DNA of 64,000 bases from Schistocerca nitens (taxonomy: Eukaryota > Arthropoda > Insecta > Orthoptera > Acrididae). The stretch covers positions 172,070,178 through 172,134,177 of the forward strand of contig NC_064622.1 of assembly GCF_023898315.1 (NCBI RefSeq). The letters run 5' to 3'. A model generated the notes under the pieces. The model saw only the letters and a program-made list of their open reading frames with translations, did no database searches and was not told where the DNA came from. The position numbers and the translations under genes are program-made. Positions 20,141-30,928 of the stretch are shown here, in pieces. Position 1 is the first letter of the stretch. Each line of letters opens with the position of its first letter.

Positions 20141-21544
20141 TAGTATGTTCATAGCAATTAAACGCGACAGTTATATTTGGAATTTAAATGGGTGACATGA
20201 CAGGGATTTCCAGGGCATGCTTTTGTATTGTGTTCGGATCTTCTGCAATGTAAATGTGGACAAGAGGGACGTGGGAGACTGTGTCCGCTCAAGTCGTACA
20301 GTGAACACACGGCCAGGTAATAACGGAAGAGCGGCACTTGGCGCAAATGGATGGGCAGCCACCAAGCACCAAACAGCAGGCAGACCATGGAGCACCAGTG
20401 CCAAGATGAATACACAGATGCAGAAATGATATTAAAATCAGTAACCTCGCCTTTTCTTGTGACTCGTACCTTGCTCCAACAGGTTAACTAGAAAAACTTA
20501 ACAGATCGTGTGAATGATTTCATAGCAACGCTGTGAGCATCTCTGGTAGGCTCCTGTCGCAGATAACATCTTTAGAAAGCGTACCCTGAACACCACCGAC
20601 TTCGACTTATCTGCGTGGCTGGCGGCAACCAAGCTAGTGCAACGTTTTCTTCCTTCTTCTTTTCCCACGGTGGAGGAAACGCGTCAGTGGGAAAAGCATG
20701 AATCCACAGGGGTAGACGGCCTGTGATGTAGAGTATGAGTAGCACTTTTTAGATTGAGAAGGTCAGTAACACTATTGATTGGGAGAATAGTTTATGGGGC
20801 CACTGGAAGGAGGATGAAAAACGTTACAAAAATACACTATGCACTAGTGTTGGTATTTATTTTGCGGACTGATCTGAAAATTTTTGGCGCACGAGAAACT
20901 GACACTAGTCCGAGAGGAAATTCAGGAGGAGTGAGGACTTAACCAGCTGAGAAAGGAGACGACGGGCTTCACCTACGGCCTGTAGACAGGAAGTGTGAAG
21001 ACCTGAAATTTAGACTCTGAGGAGAGATGGAGGGCTCTCTCGAGCTGACGGTATTACAGCTCGAAGTCCGTCACCTCATACTCCGATAAGAGCAAGTTGC
21101 AGCAACAGCATTATAGGGCTGGATAGGAGAGTTACCTCGTTGGCTCTATAGAAGTTGTGAACGATCGATCGGTAACTCCGCCCCAGTAGTAAGCCTGCCT
21201 ACACTTACTGCCATCCTCTCTCCTTGCAATCATCTTGTACTTTTTGTCTGCGATAGGATAAAGCGGGTAGGAAATACTGTGTTCAAAATACTGCAACCAT
21301 CCACCCAAGAATCTTAACAAGTAGACACAGTCATTAGTTTGACCATCTGTGAACTAATTGAATCGGAACTATTTGTAACGAATGTTGGGTTTTTCTAATA
21401 ATTAACAAGCCAATTATAGAATAAGCTATAGAGTCTTCGCGTCAAACTTCTAGAGGTGATAGATCACGTCTAGGGGAAAAACTTTCATTAGACAGAAAAT
21501 GTTCACTGGTGGTTCCCTGCAACGCTAGATGTTCTTTACTGGTC
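20141..21544. other. Unclassified sequence
   Basis: No coding, RNA or repeat signal could be supported on either strand. Base composition is ordinary. Confidence 0.4.
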
Positions 21545-21700
21545 CTGGGACGAAGAGATTTCGCAGAGCTAGTGGTGTTAGCAGGGTTACGGGAGAATAC
21601 CTTATTCTATAATTGGCTTGGTAGTAGGAATGAAACGGGCGAGAGATTAATTGAATTCTGCAATTGCTTTCTGCTGGTAACAGCGAAATCCTGTTCGAGA
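21545..21700 (+). pseudogene. RTE-like LINE endonuclease scrap
   Basis: Plus-strand translation gives GSRNETGERLIEFCN, the conserved block in the apurinic-type endonuclease domain of RTE-like LINEs (usually GxxNERGxRLxxFC). Flanking residues are degenerate and nothing of the reverse transcriptase is adjacent. Confidence 0.5.
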
Positions 21701-21789
21701 ATCACGTGTAGAGGAGGCATACATGCAAATGACCGGGATATGCAATAAGATTTCAGTTATATTACATCATCACTCTTAATGTTACTGCG

Positions 21790-22190
21790 CTTGCTTTCAA
21801 TTTCACAGAAAGTGGTTTCGACTTTTGTATATTCTGAGTCAGTCCTTATGGCATTCATTCCTTTTCGATATCTTCACATTTTTCATGTAGCAGTTTTGCC
21901 TTAGCTTTCCTGAACTTCGTATTTATTTCAATGCTAAGTGACTTGTAGCTCTGTATTCGTGAATTTCCCTGAACATTTTCTTACTTCCTTATTTCGTCGA
22001 TCAACTGAGGTACTTCTTCTGTTACTCACGGTTTCTTCACAGTTAGTTTCCTTGTACTCTTGTTTTTTCTCTGGAGCTTTTGTGAATGCTCTTTAAGAAC
22101 TTCAAGCGTATCTCTTCTTTTCTTAGTATTTGCGTATTCCACGTGTGCGCTTAGATTCTTCCTGCTGGTCTCTTAAATCTCAGCCCACTC
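21790..22190 (-). pseudogene. LINE endonuclease-RT linker relic
   Basis: Minus-strand frames read a VTEEVPQLIDEIRKW-like block and FRKAKAKLLHEKCEDIE, similar to the segment between endonuclease and reverse transcriptase in RTE/L1-like LINEs. Stops interrupt it. It is opposite in orientation to the scrap at 21545-21700, so these are not one simple insertion. Confidence 0.45.
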
Positions 22191-22254
22191 TTCATCAACA
22201 TAAAATTGTGACCTGAGTCTATATCTCCCCCTGGGTACGCCTTAGAATTCAATA

Positions 22255-22437
22255 CCTTCTACAACGAAGTTATTGGAAAGTTGGTACAACGCTACGACAA
22301 ACGTCTAAGTAGGATCGACGGCTATGGAGATAAGTAGCTGGCACTTGTAGCTAACTGTTGCAAATAAAACAGTTCTGATTTTCACTCTGGTTTCTATTTC
22401 GCGACCTATCGTTCCTTACTTTCCTAACAGCCTTCGT
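22255..22437 (+). pseudogene. mariner 3' end fragment
   Basis: Reads FYNEVIGKLVQRYDKRL up to a TAG at 22334-22336, the C-terminus of a mariner transposase, then an AATAAA and a terminal-repeat-like end TAACAGCCTTCGTA. A closely related 3' end is part of the deleted mariner at 35795-36457. The 5' end is missing. Confidence 0.7.
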
Positions 22438-22943
22438 ATAAGCATAATTTTGATCTCCATTTGATTAAAATGTTAGGTATACTTTCAACAACCTCACAGT
22501 ACATTTACCCTTTTGAAAAGTTCATGGTGAAGAATGAGGCCTAACCCAAAAATAAAGTAACTTCCGTTAATATAGCAATAGGGAAACAATCTCTTCCACT
22601 ACCCACGAGTTAACATTACTTTTACACAGAAAACTGCGAAGTGTGCAGCTACGAAATATTTTACCACCTCCCATGTGAATGAAAGGTGCTGGCAGATATT
22701 GAAAGAAAAAGAAGGAACTGCTCCGGTGCCCCGCTCTCAACCTGGCTGCAATTACGTCTGTATCTTTCCACTTATCCAAATACTGCAGTTCGATAATTCC
22801 TTCTACTTTGTAGATGAATTTATGAACAGACAGTCTACAGTGACTAATAGACAAAAGCGCCGATATTTCTGTTGATGGCTGAAGATGCTGTACTCAACAA
22901 CATTACATCAGGATTTACATCATGCATACTAATAATTATAGGT
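22438..22943. other. Unclassified sequence
   Basis: No gene or repeat recognised. A short stretch around 22715-22790 (GCTCCGGTGCCCCGCTCTCA) resembles the reverse complement of a sequence near 8930-8990 and may be a very old shared repeat. Confidence 0.3.
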
Positions 22944-22954
22944 ATTACCAGTTG

Positions 22955-23145
22955 GCCGGTCGAAGTGGCCGTGCGGTTCTAGGCGCTACAGTCTGGAGCC
23001 GAGCGACCGCTACGGTCGCAGGTTCGAATCCTGCCTCGGGCATGGATGTAATGTCCTTAGATCAGTTAGGTTTAATTAGTTCTAAGTTCTAGGTGACTGA
23101 TGACCTGAGAAGTTAAGTCGCATAGTGCTCAGAGCCATTTGAACC
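22955..23145 (+). mobile_element. tRNA-derived SINE, family A (copy 6)
   Basis: Forward copy with A box TGGCCGTGCGG and B box GGTTCGAATCC. Flanked by the near-identical 11-mers ATTACCAGTTG (22944-22954) and ATTAGCAGTTG (23146-23156), an aged target duplication. The variant GACTGATGACCTGAGAAG body is close to copy 3. Confidence 0.92.
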
Positions 23146-23156
23146 ATTAGCAGTTG

Positions 23157-24557
23157 CATGTTTTTAGGATGGTTAGTACCTCCGAGGACATAAAGCAAGA
23201 GCAAACAAATAATGCTTACTTTCCGCTAGGCAACAGGTCAGATACTGAAGTGTGAACACATGGACGCAAAACGGGTAGTCTATAGAGGCGTAATCCACTT
23301 ACTGGTGTAGTTATGTCAGTGCCAAAATATCAGGTCGTAAAATTTGTCATGTGTTTGTGTGAAGACTGTTCGACACAGAGTAAGAACAACTAACACACTG
23401 ACATGTGTACATATGACGGTACCACGTATAAAAATATCTGCTCCTATAACTGATACATTTTGTATATGTGGTTAGGTTACCTTTAACAAATATTGTTTTA
23501 GATTCATCTAGGTATGTAAGGGACAACATGTAACATATTGTAACAGAGAAAATTGATCATATTATCAAACTTTTTGATATTTTTCATATTATACTCAGTT
23601 ATCGTTAAAAGAAGCCATGCATCATGCAGGGCACTTAACTAAGCCACAATAAGCTAATTTCTGGAACTGTCTGTCGTTACTAGTGACAGCAGACGCAGTT
23701 ACGCCATAGATTAGTCTTACGACAATTTAGTTTGGTGACTGAATTGAACTATGGCTAGGTTTTTAGTTTGCAAATACATTTACAATTTTTCAGAATTTTT
23801 CTATCACTCATTTAAATGCTCGCTTTTCAATAACTTTTCAGCAGAACACGGACGGTATTCGTAAGAGTAGAAGAACTCAGTCTTCTCACTGACACTCAGC
23901 AGTCTAAAAGCCGTGCCGTACCTTAAAATATTCACCAAGTAAAGTCACAGATCTAGTCAGTACTGCACAAACTAATACCACCAAACAGTCTGTCAAGTAT
24001 GTCCACGTATTTCCATGACGGATAACTGCTTGTCTGTAGAAACGTTGAACATGTTCAGGAACGGGAGCCGTCATTTGAATATCAATCTACTGTAAACAGC
24101 TGTTAGTGTATGAACAATGACATCAGTCACATATATATGTGTCTATTTTGCAACTTTAGACGATTTGTTTTTTTTTTTAGTAACAAATCAGATGAAAGGA
24201 AAATGAGTAAAACTTATCGTAAAAAAGTAGGAGCATTCATTTACTACATAATATCGAATGTCGCGGAACACTGTATTTTACTACGATTGGTTAAGCCCAG
24301 GATATATTACACAAACAGTTACAACCTTAACCTGTGTACCAACGCTTAAACATTGATCAGGACTTCTGTCGCTTACAGCGACTATCTTTTAACTACTGCT
24401 CAGGAAACTCGACGTCCCGTTAAACCATTTCTTTCCTTCAAGGAAGGAACAACTGTCACATGCTCTGAACGTTGTGTATTGCAATAATGTAATTACCAGG
24501 AAACGCTATTTTATGTGTTTGTTTATCTTAAGAGATAGCGAGAATTTCTAGCGTGAG
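23157..24557. other. Unclassified AT-rich sequence
   Basis: About 1.4 kb without recognised coding or repeat signal. No terminal repeats found. Confidence 0.4.
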
Positions 24558-24568
24558 AGACAACAAGC

Positions 24569-24765
24569 AGCCGGCCACTGTGGTCGAGCGGTTCTAGGCG
24601 CTTCAGTCCGGAACCACGCGGCTGCTACGGTCGCAGGTTCGAATCCTGCCTCGGGCATTGATGTGTGTGATGTCCTTAGGTTACTTATGTTTACCTAGTT
24701 CTAACTCTAGGGGACTGATGACCTCAGACGTTAAGTCCCATAGTGCTTAGAGCGATTTGATTTTT
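24569..24765 (+). mobile_element. tRNA-derived SINE, family A (copy 7)
   Basis: Forward full-length copy with an exact 11-bp duplication AGACAACAAGC at 24558-24568 and 24766-24776. The A box is TGGTCGAGCGG, the B box GGTTCGAATCC, and the tail is short T-rich. Confidence 0.93.
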
Positions 24766-24989
24766 AGACAACAAGCTTGAGTATTGTGCTTTTTCAATTT
24801 CCAAATTACCTTACGATTATGTCGGACCCCAACCCCAATTTTAGGGCAACTCGGCACGACAACTAGACAAATTACAATCGAAAACCAGTATTTTCGGGTA
24901 GTTTACCTGTTCTTAGTGAAAAAGAGAGTGGATATTATAGATTATCGTCTCTTCGATGTTTAGGAAATTAGAGATGGAACACAAGAAAG

Positions 24990-25140
24990 AATGAGGAAAG
25001 AAATCAGAGGAACCACCCCGTTATTTGCCTTAAGCAATATCAGGAAAGATCGGGAAACCTAAATGTGGATGGCTGGTCATGGGGTTTGAACACTGTCTTC
25101 TCGGACACGAGTCCGGTGTCTACCCACTGCAAAGCCTCTC
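24990..25140 (-). mobile_element. tRNA-derived SINE, family C, old copy
   Basis: Minus strand reads a diverged GCAGTGGGTAGACACCGGAC head, a TGTTCAAACCC B-box relic and the family body CCACATTTAGGTTTCCCG, matching the well-preserved copy at 28682-28935. Diverged, without a clear duplication. Confidence 0.65.
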
Positions 25141-25537
25141 TTGACTTGAAGTGGCAAACGTAAATTAATAAATCAAATTAAAAGTTTTAACTAACGGCAA
25201 CAGAGAAGTATGTAACTGAAAGTGGACACTATAGTAATATAAATTTATGTGGAGGTGTGCCCTACTTACAAGTAACAACACTGTGGAGTTACATGGACAC
25301 CCTGCACTACCGCAGCATTTTTGGGTGCAGACTGTCGCAACATCTTCTTCTTCCATCCCCTCCCACCCTCCTTCGACTCAGCTTGCTCCGTGTAACTATT
25401 AGTCACCCGAACGTTTAAGACACCTTCATTCCAATCTTTCCATAAAGAAATGGCGTCCCGCCTATAGTCTTCCGTATGTCCACGTCTGGAGCCTGCCCAG
25501 AATAGCTGTTAACGGCACTGTGAAGTACCACCACTCT
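25141..25537. other. Unclassified sequence
   Basis: Nothing recognisable on either strand. Confidence 0.35.
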
Positions 25538-25549
25538 TTGTGAATTAAA

Positions 25550-25752
25550 TTGGAAATCTTTAGTACGTTCCTACGGGACCAAACTGCTGAGGTCATCGGT
25601 CCCTAGGCTTATGCACTACTTAATCTAAGTTAAATTAACTGGCGCTAAGGGTAGCACACACGTCCCGGCCCGAGGAAGCACTCAAACCTCCGAGGGAGGA
25701 GCCGCGCGAACCGTGAAAAGGCGCCTTAGACTACGCGGCTACCCAGCGCGGC
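25550..25752 (-). mobile_element. tRNA-derived SINE, family B (copy 1)
   Basis: Related to family A in the body (CTGAGGTCATCGGTCCCTAG) but with a different head (complement of GGAGGTTTGAGTGC and CGCGTAGTCTAAGGCGC). Flanked by the exact 12-bp duplication TTGTGAATTAAA at 25538-25549 and 25753-25764. Confidence 0.88.
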
Positions 25753-25764
25753 TTGTGAATTAAA

Positions 25765-26224
25765 AAATATCACACTATCGCATTACAGGTCACTAACACA
25801 CTCTACTAGGTTACACTTGAAGCGGATGTAGTCATTTCGAATCACAGCAGTGCTTTGGAAACTAGTGTAGGAGCGATGACGGTGTACATTTCTTAACAGT
25901 TCGACTATGCGACAACGTCTGTATTAAGACACAAGCTCTTACACAGTAACTTCTCGTGTTAGGACAGGTGGCACTCATGACGGTGACCAGTTCATCAGAT
26001 AGGGTCGTTAAGTTTTCCTTATCCTCCACACATTTGATTGTATTCTAGAGTAGTAACTCATCTAAGCTCAATCTGAAAACCTTCAAAGTGCAGATGTCGT
26101 ATTCTGCCAGTCTGAAATAATAAGGACCAACAAAGAAATATAACATTTAAGAATGAGTCGTGAAGTACCTATTTTGGTCCAAAATAATAAAAGCATCCTT
26201 AAGACCAAAACGACTGATGCATTT
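25765..26224. other. Unclassified sequence
   Basis: No gene, RNA or repeat could be supported. Confidence 0.35.
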
Positions 26225-26237
26225 AATTTTCTCCCTG

Positions 26238-26491
26238 GTTCAAAATGGCTCTGAGTACTATGGGACTTAACTTCTATGGTCATCAGTCCCCTAGAACTTA
26301 GAACTAATTAAACCTAACTAACCTAAAGACATCACACACATCCATGCCCGAGGCAGGATTCGAACCTGGGGGGCGCTGATGACCTCGATGTTGAGCGCCC
26401 ACAAACCCCAACATACACTCGAACCTGCGACCGCAGCGGTCGCGCGGCTCCAGACTGTAGCGCCTACAACCGCTCGGCCACTCCGGCTGGC
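26238..26491 (-). mobile_element. tRNA-derived SINE, family A (copy 8), with 59-bp internal insertion
   Basis: Reverse copy flanked by the exact 13-bp duplication AATTTTCTCCCTG at 26225-26237 and 26492-26504. At the B box the nine bases TCGAACCTG occur twice (26360-26368 and 26419-26427), with GC-rich foreign sequence between them that resembles the tail of SINE family D (TTGAGCGCCCACAAACC). This makes it a chimeric SINE. Confidence 0.9.
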
Positions 26492-26504
26492 AATTTTCTC
26501 CCTG

Positions 26505-26749
26505 TCTTATATAATGTAGCCCTGATGAATTTCTTAAGTTAAACATGCAATGCCTCGCCGTTCGATTTCAAAAATTTTAGAAAATTCGTATATCACTCTC
26601 TATCTGAAAAATTCTTCCTAGCTATAATATTAAATTGAAATAACGTTGCAATATATGTATTACTTATTTTGAACCCTCTAATATACTGAAGAACCAAATA
26701 ATCTATTACTCCGGAGTAATATCGTGTAGATCAAGCAGAAGCAAAGTTA
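26505..26749. other. AT-rich unclassified sequence
   Basis: Nothing recognised. Confidence 0.35.
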
Positions 26750-27426
26750 CGCAACATGAGGCGGCATGAACTCAACTAATGTCTGAAGTAGTGCTGGAGG
26801 TACTTGACACCCTGAATCCTGCAGGGCTGTACATACATCCGTAAGAGTAGGAGGGGGTGGAGATCCCTTCTGAACAGCAAGTTACAAGGCATCCCAGATG
26901 TGCTCAATAAGGTTCATGTCTGGGAGTTTGATGGACAGCGGAAGTATTTAAACTCAGCAGAGTGTATCTGGAGCCAGTCTGTAGCAATTCTGGACGTGTG
27001 GGGTGGCGTATTGTCCTGTTGGAATTACCCAAGTCCGTCGAAATGCACAATGGACATGAATGGATGCAGGTGATCAGATAGGATGCTTATGTACGTGTCA
27101 CCAGTCAGAGTCGTATCTATACGTTTCAGGGGTCCCATATCACTCCAACTGCACACGCCTGACATCATTACACAGTCTCCACCATCTTAAACAGTCTTCT
27201 GCTGACACCCAGGGTCCATGGATTCACGAGGTTGTCTCCATATTCGTTGACGTCCATCTGCTCGATACAATTTGAAACGAGACTCGTCCGACCAGGCAAC
27301 AAGTTTCCAGTCATAAACAGTCCAGTGTCGGTGTTGGCGGGCCAAGGTGAGGTGTAAAGCTTTGTGGCGTGCAGTCATCAAGGGTGTACGAGTGGGCCTC
27401 GTGCCCTTTTCAAAGACAGCAGCCAA
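26750..27426 (-). pseudogene. Tc1-like transposase relic
   Basis: From 27426 down, the minus strand reads RTPLMTARHKALHLTLARQH, then AWSDESRFKLYRADGRQRIW with the first catalytic Asp, then RESMDPGCQQ. The C-terminal half continues in broken frames with a PHTSRIATDWLQ-like piece and degenerate EHIW region to about 26750. The middle with the second Asp is partly deleted (the segment between 27187 and about 27050 is short), and the N-terminal DNA-binding domain is replaced by a SINE fragment at 27427. Confidence 0.8.
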
Positions 27427-27545
27427 GCATTTCCCTGGATCGATGTAGGGAAATCATGGAAAACCTAAATCTCCAAGGCCAGACGGGGATCTGAACCATC
27501 ATCCTTCCGAGTCTCATGTGCTAACAAGTGGGCCGCGTTGCTCGG
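27427..27545 (-). mobile_element. tRNA-derived SINE, family C, fragment
   Basis: Minus strand reads a head with TTAGCACATGAGACTCGG, a B-box GATGGTTCAGATCCCCG and the body TTTAGGTTTTCCATGATTTC, as in the copy at 28682-28935. Truncated at 27427 where the Tc1-like relic begins. Confidence 0.75.
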
Positions 27546-27736
27546 TGATGCGACTGAGTACACAGAATACTTGAGAACGTAATTCCAAGTAAAATAAAGT
27601 AACATAACTTACGTGTGTAACTGCTCTTGCATTGTCGTACCATTGTTGAACTGAAGCATGGTACAAAAAATCATATGCGCTTTGACATGTACACAGAAGA
27701 TAAGCGCACGTTGCGAGAAACAAAAAATTACAAATG
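27546..27736. other. Unclassified sequence
   Basis: Short spacer between a SINE fragment and a DNA transposon. Nothing recognised. Confidence 0.3.
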
Positions 27737-28666
27737 CAGTGTGATTCAAAAAGAATACCACAACTTTAGGAATTTAAAACTCTGCAACGACAAAAGGCAG
27801 AGCTAAGCACTATCTGTCGGCGAATTAAGGGAGCTATAAAGTTTCATGTATTTGTACATTTGTTCGCTTGAGGCGCAGTTGACTAGGCGTCAGCGTCAGT
27901 TGATGCTAAGATGGCGACCGCTCAACAGAAAGCTTTTTGTGTTATTGAGTACGGCAGAAGTGAATCGACGACAGTTGTTCAGCGTGCATTTCGAACGAAG
28001 TATGGTGTTAAACCTCCTGATAGGTGGTGTATTAAACGTTGGTATAAACAGTTTACAGAGAATGGGTGTTTGTGCTAAGGGAAAAGTTCTGGACGGCCGA
28101 GAACGAGTGATGAAAATGTAGCACGCATCCAGCAAGCATTTGTTCGCAGCCCAGGAAAATCGACTCGCAGAGCTAGCAGAGAGCTGCAAATTCCACAATC
28201 AACTGTATGGAGAGTCCTACGAAAAAGGTTAGTTATGAAACCTGAACGTCAACTACCCGAGGCGATGGATCGGCCGCCAGGCAGCCCGTGACAGAGCACT
28301 TCATCACTGGCCTCCAAGAAGCCCTGATCTTACCCCCTGCGATTTTTTCTTATGGGGGTATGTTAAGGATATGGTGTTTCGGCCACCTCTCCCAGCCACC
28401 ATTGATGATTTGAAACGAGAAATAACAGCAGCTATCCAAACTGTTACGCCTGATATGCTACAGAGAGTGTGGAACGAGTTGGAGTATCGGGTTGATATTG
28501 CTCGTGTGTCTGGAGGGGGCCATATTGAACATTTCTGAACTTGTTTTTGAGTGAAAAAAAACCTTTTTAAATACTCTTTGTAATGATGTATAACAGAAGG
28601 TTATATTATGTTTCTTTCATTAAATACACATTTTTAAAGTTGTGGTATTCTTTTTGAATCACCCTG
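27737..28666 (+). mobile_element. Internally deleted mariner-type (IS630/Tc1/mariner) transposon
   Basis: The ends GTGATTCAAAAAGAATACCA (27741) and the reverse complement TGGTATTCTTTTTGAATCAC (28643-28662) form terminal inverted repeats of about 27-30 bp. TA follows on the right (28667-28668), and the left flank reads TG. At 930 bp it is shorter than a full transposase gene needs, and the catalytic core is missing. Confidence 0.85.
27910..28538 (+). pseudogene. Deleted mariner-type transposase
   Basis: The N-terminal helix-turn-helix region reads MATAQQKAFCVIEYGRSEST and later WYKQFTENGC, GKSSGRPRTSDENVARIQ, and STRRASRELQIPQSTVWRVL. A stop (TAA at 28076-28078) and frameshift interrupt it. 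Around 28255-28300 the sequence jumps to the C-terminus WPPRSPDLTPCDFFLWGYVK and ends DIARVSGGGHIEHF with TGA at 28536-28538. The two catalytic Asp blocks are deleted. The C-terminal style is shared with the element at 48262-50102. Confidence 0.8.
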
Positions 28667-28681
28667 TATATTCGTCTGGTG

Positions 28682-28935
28682 ACCGAGCGAGGTGGCGCAG
28701 TGGTTAGCACACTGGACTCGCATTCGGGAGGACGACGGTTCAATCCCGTCTCCGGCCATCCTGATTTAGGTTTTCCGTGATTTCCCTAAAATCGCTTCAG
28801 GCAAATGCCGGGATGGTTCCTTTGAAAGGGCACGGCCGATTTCCTTCCCCATCCTTCCCTCACCCGAGCTTGCGCTCCGTCTCTAATGACCTCGTTGTCG
28901 ACGGGACGTTAAACACTAATCTCCTTCTCCTCCTC
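28682..28935 (+). mobile_element. tRNA-derived SINE, family C, full-length
   Basis: A box TGGCGCAGTGG and B box GGTTCAATCCC in a tRNA-like head, then the body CTGATTTAGGTTTTCCGTGA and a C/T-rich end. The exact 11-bp duplication TTCGTCTGGTG flanks it at 28671-28681 and 28936-28946. Confidence 0.92.
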
Positions 28936-28946
28936 TTCGTCTGGTG

Positions 28947-29832
28947 GGAACAACTTTAAATGGAGAAATCGGTAAGAATCACATTAAGTTGTTATAGCTC
29001 AGTTATCTAAACTCTACATGGCACGGATGCATGAAAGATTCATCATGCATCAATATGCAAAACCATTATTTCTGTGTAGAAACATTTTCTAAGTATTTAA
29101 CCACGGTAAAACTGCTTTATTGAAATCGTTCTCGCTTAGTAAAAGTCTCGTTCACATGACGCTACGTATTAAGTACTGCGAAGGGACTGGCACTGTCAGC
29201 TGTCGTATGTTTTTCCGCAACATGTTTATCTCTAAATTACGTCTTATGTCTTGTGTTTCTTATAGTCGATCTTCTCTCCGTATCGCTACTAACACTTCCA
29301 GGAAATCAGTCACCTCTCACCTGTTCCTCCGATTACGATAGCAAGCTACAGTATCCTTCATCAACTTTGTCTGCCAGCAAAGGTTACATACAAGTCATTG
29401 CGGACAGCAAACTCGTGACTATCACTCTTGCTACGACGATAAGACGTATTTTTCTGTGCCGCTGGTCACCGTGAGGTTATTTTTGAACCATATGCATTCT
29501 TTGCTGTGCACTTTTCACCTTCGGCGCCGTGACAGCGTTTACACGCTAAACGTGGAATCCCAGGGACGGTCACAAGTTTTCTGAGTCTTTTTCATTCTAT
29601 TGAGGAACAATCTTTCTCTACCGTAAATACATAATTTATGCTGACGATTTCAGTTATAATTAAGCAAAAACAAACGTGTAACACCGAAAATACCTTCTGC
29701 ATCATCCAAAATTTTTCGTCGTATAATATCCTCTGATAACTTGTATTGTATTTCTGATTATGAATCTGTAAGCTTTATTACAGAAATTATATTTAATAAG
29801 TAACGGATGTAATAGTATATTTATTGATGAGT
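28947..29832. other. Unclassified sequence
   Basis: No coding or repeat signal supported in about 890 bp. Confidence 0.4.
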
Positions 29833-29844
29833 GTATCTAACTGA

Positions 29845-30044
29845 CGCCCACTGTGGCCGAGCGGTTCTAGGCGCTTCTGTCCGGAACCGCGCTTCTGCTA
29901 CGATCGCAGGTTCGAATCCTGCCTCGGGCATGGATGTGTGTGATGTCCTTAGGTTAGTTAGGTTTAAGTAGTTCTAAGTCTACGGGACTGATGACCTCGG
30001 ATGTTAATTCCCATAGTGCTTAGAGCCATTTGAACCACTCTTTT
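29845..30044 (+). mobile_element. tRNA-derived SINE, family A (copy 9)
   Basis: Forward copy with A box TGGCCGAGCGG and B box GGTTCGAATCC. Exact 12-bp duplication GTATCTAACTGA at 29833-29844 and 30045-30056. Confidence 0.93.
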
Positions 30045-30056
30045 GTATCTAACTGA

Positions 30057-30924
30057 TTGTAATTACAATGAAAATATTATAACTTGATGGGTATTAGCCA
30101 TGGGAATTTTATTTAAAATGTATCGATAGCAACAATGAAATGGCAATAGCTGTGCCGTTGTTTATTTCTGCGTATGGAGAGTCTCTATAGCGCTACGTGC
30201 AGAGAGGAGGCAGAGCAGTTTGAGTCATAAGAGAGTGCGGAAGTGTTTGCTGGCTGCTCACGCAGACGCGGTGTGCAGCTATGATCGCGCCAGTAGCGGC
30301 GATCCTACTCCGTTAACCCTCGAGTATTGAGAGCACCGTAAGAGTGAACAGGCAGAGGAAAGCTGCAATTCTGACTATTGCCTGTCCCATAATTATCACT
30401 GGTTCTGGAGACAAGTCGTGGTTCTCAACAAGTAGCAGCTCAGCATTGTCGTCGGTTACACTCTTCGTCGTCCGCACAGCCACAACATCTTAAGACTGTG
30501 ACAAAGTACAACTAATATTGTAGAGGCATTACCCAGTGGCATTTCTTTTACAGTTTCTGACTAACTTTCAGGAATAATATCCGGCAATAATTAAAACTTG
30601 TAGGGCACCTGTGTTTTCATTGTGCTCAGACGATATTACCAACCACGGTCCCTTTCCTTTCCATGTAGTCACCGAGTGTCGTAAAAATATGAAAATTCAT
30701 TTACTATTTACTGCAGGTTTTGTTTGCTTGATAATGGCCAGTTGCAGTCTAAATTTTGCTACTTGAACAACTGTTCATTCTTCTATTCCATAATGCAGGC
30801 TTAACTGATTTACAATTTTGGTCATTAACTTCACTCACTTAAAGTAACGTAAAATTATGCTGGGCAAAACTAATAACCAAAGATGCAGAACAAATTAAGA
30901 GTGCACAATTTCATTTATTCTGTA
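30057..30924. other. Unclassified sequence
   Basis: Nothing recognised. 30170-30340 is GC-richer than its surroundings but shows no reading frame or known repeat. Confidence 0.35.
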
Positions 30925-30928
30925 TATA

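Noticed and set aside
20158..20415. An 85-codon Cys/His-containing frame on the minus strand
   Set aside because: The Cys/His spacing matches no known knuckle and there is no support around it.
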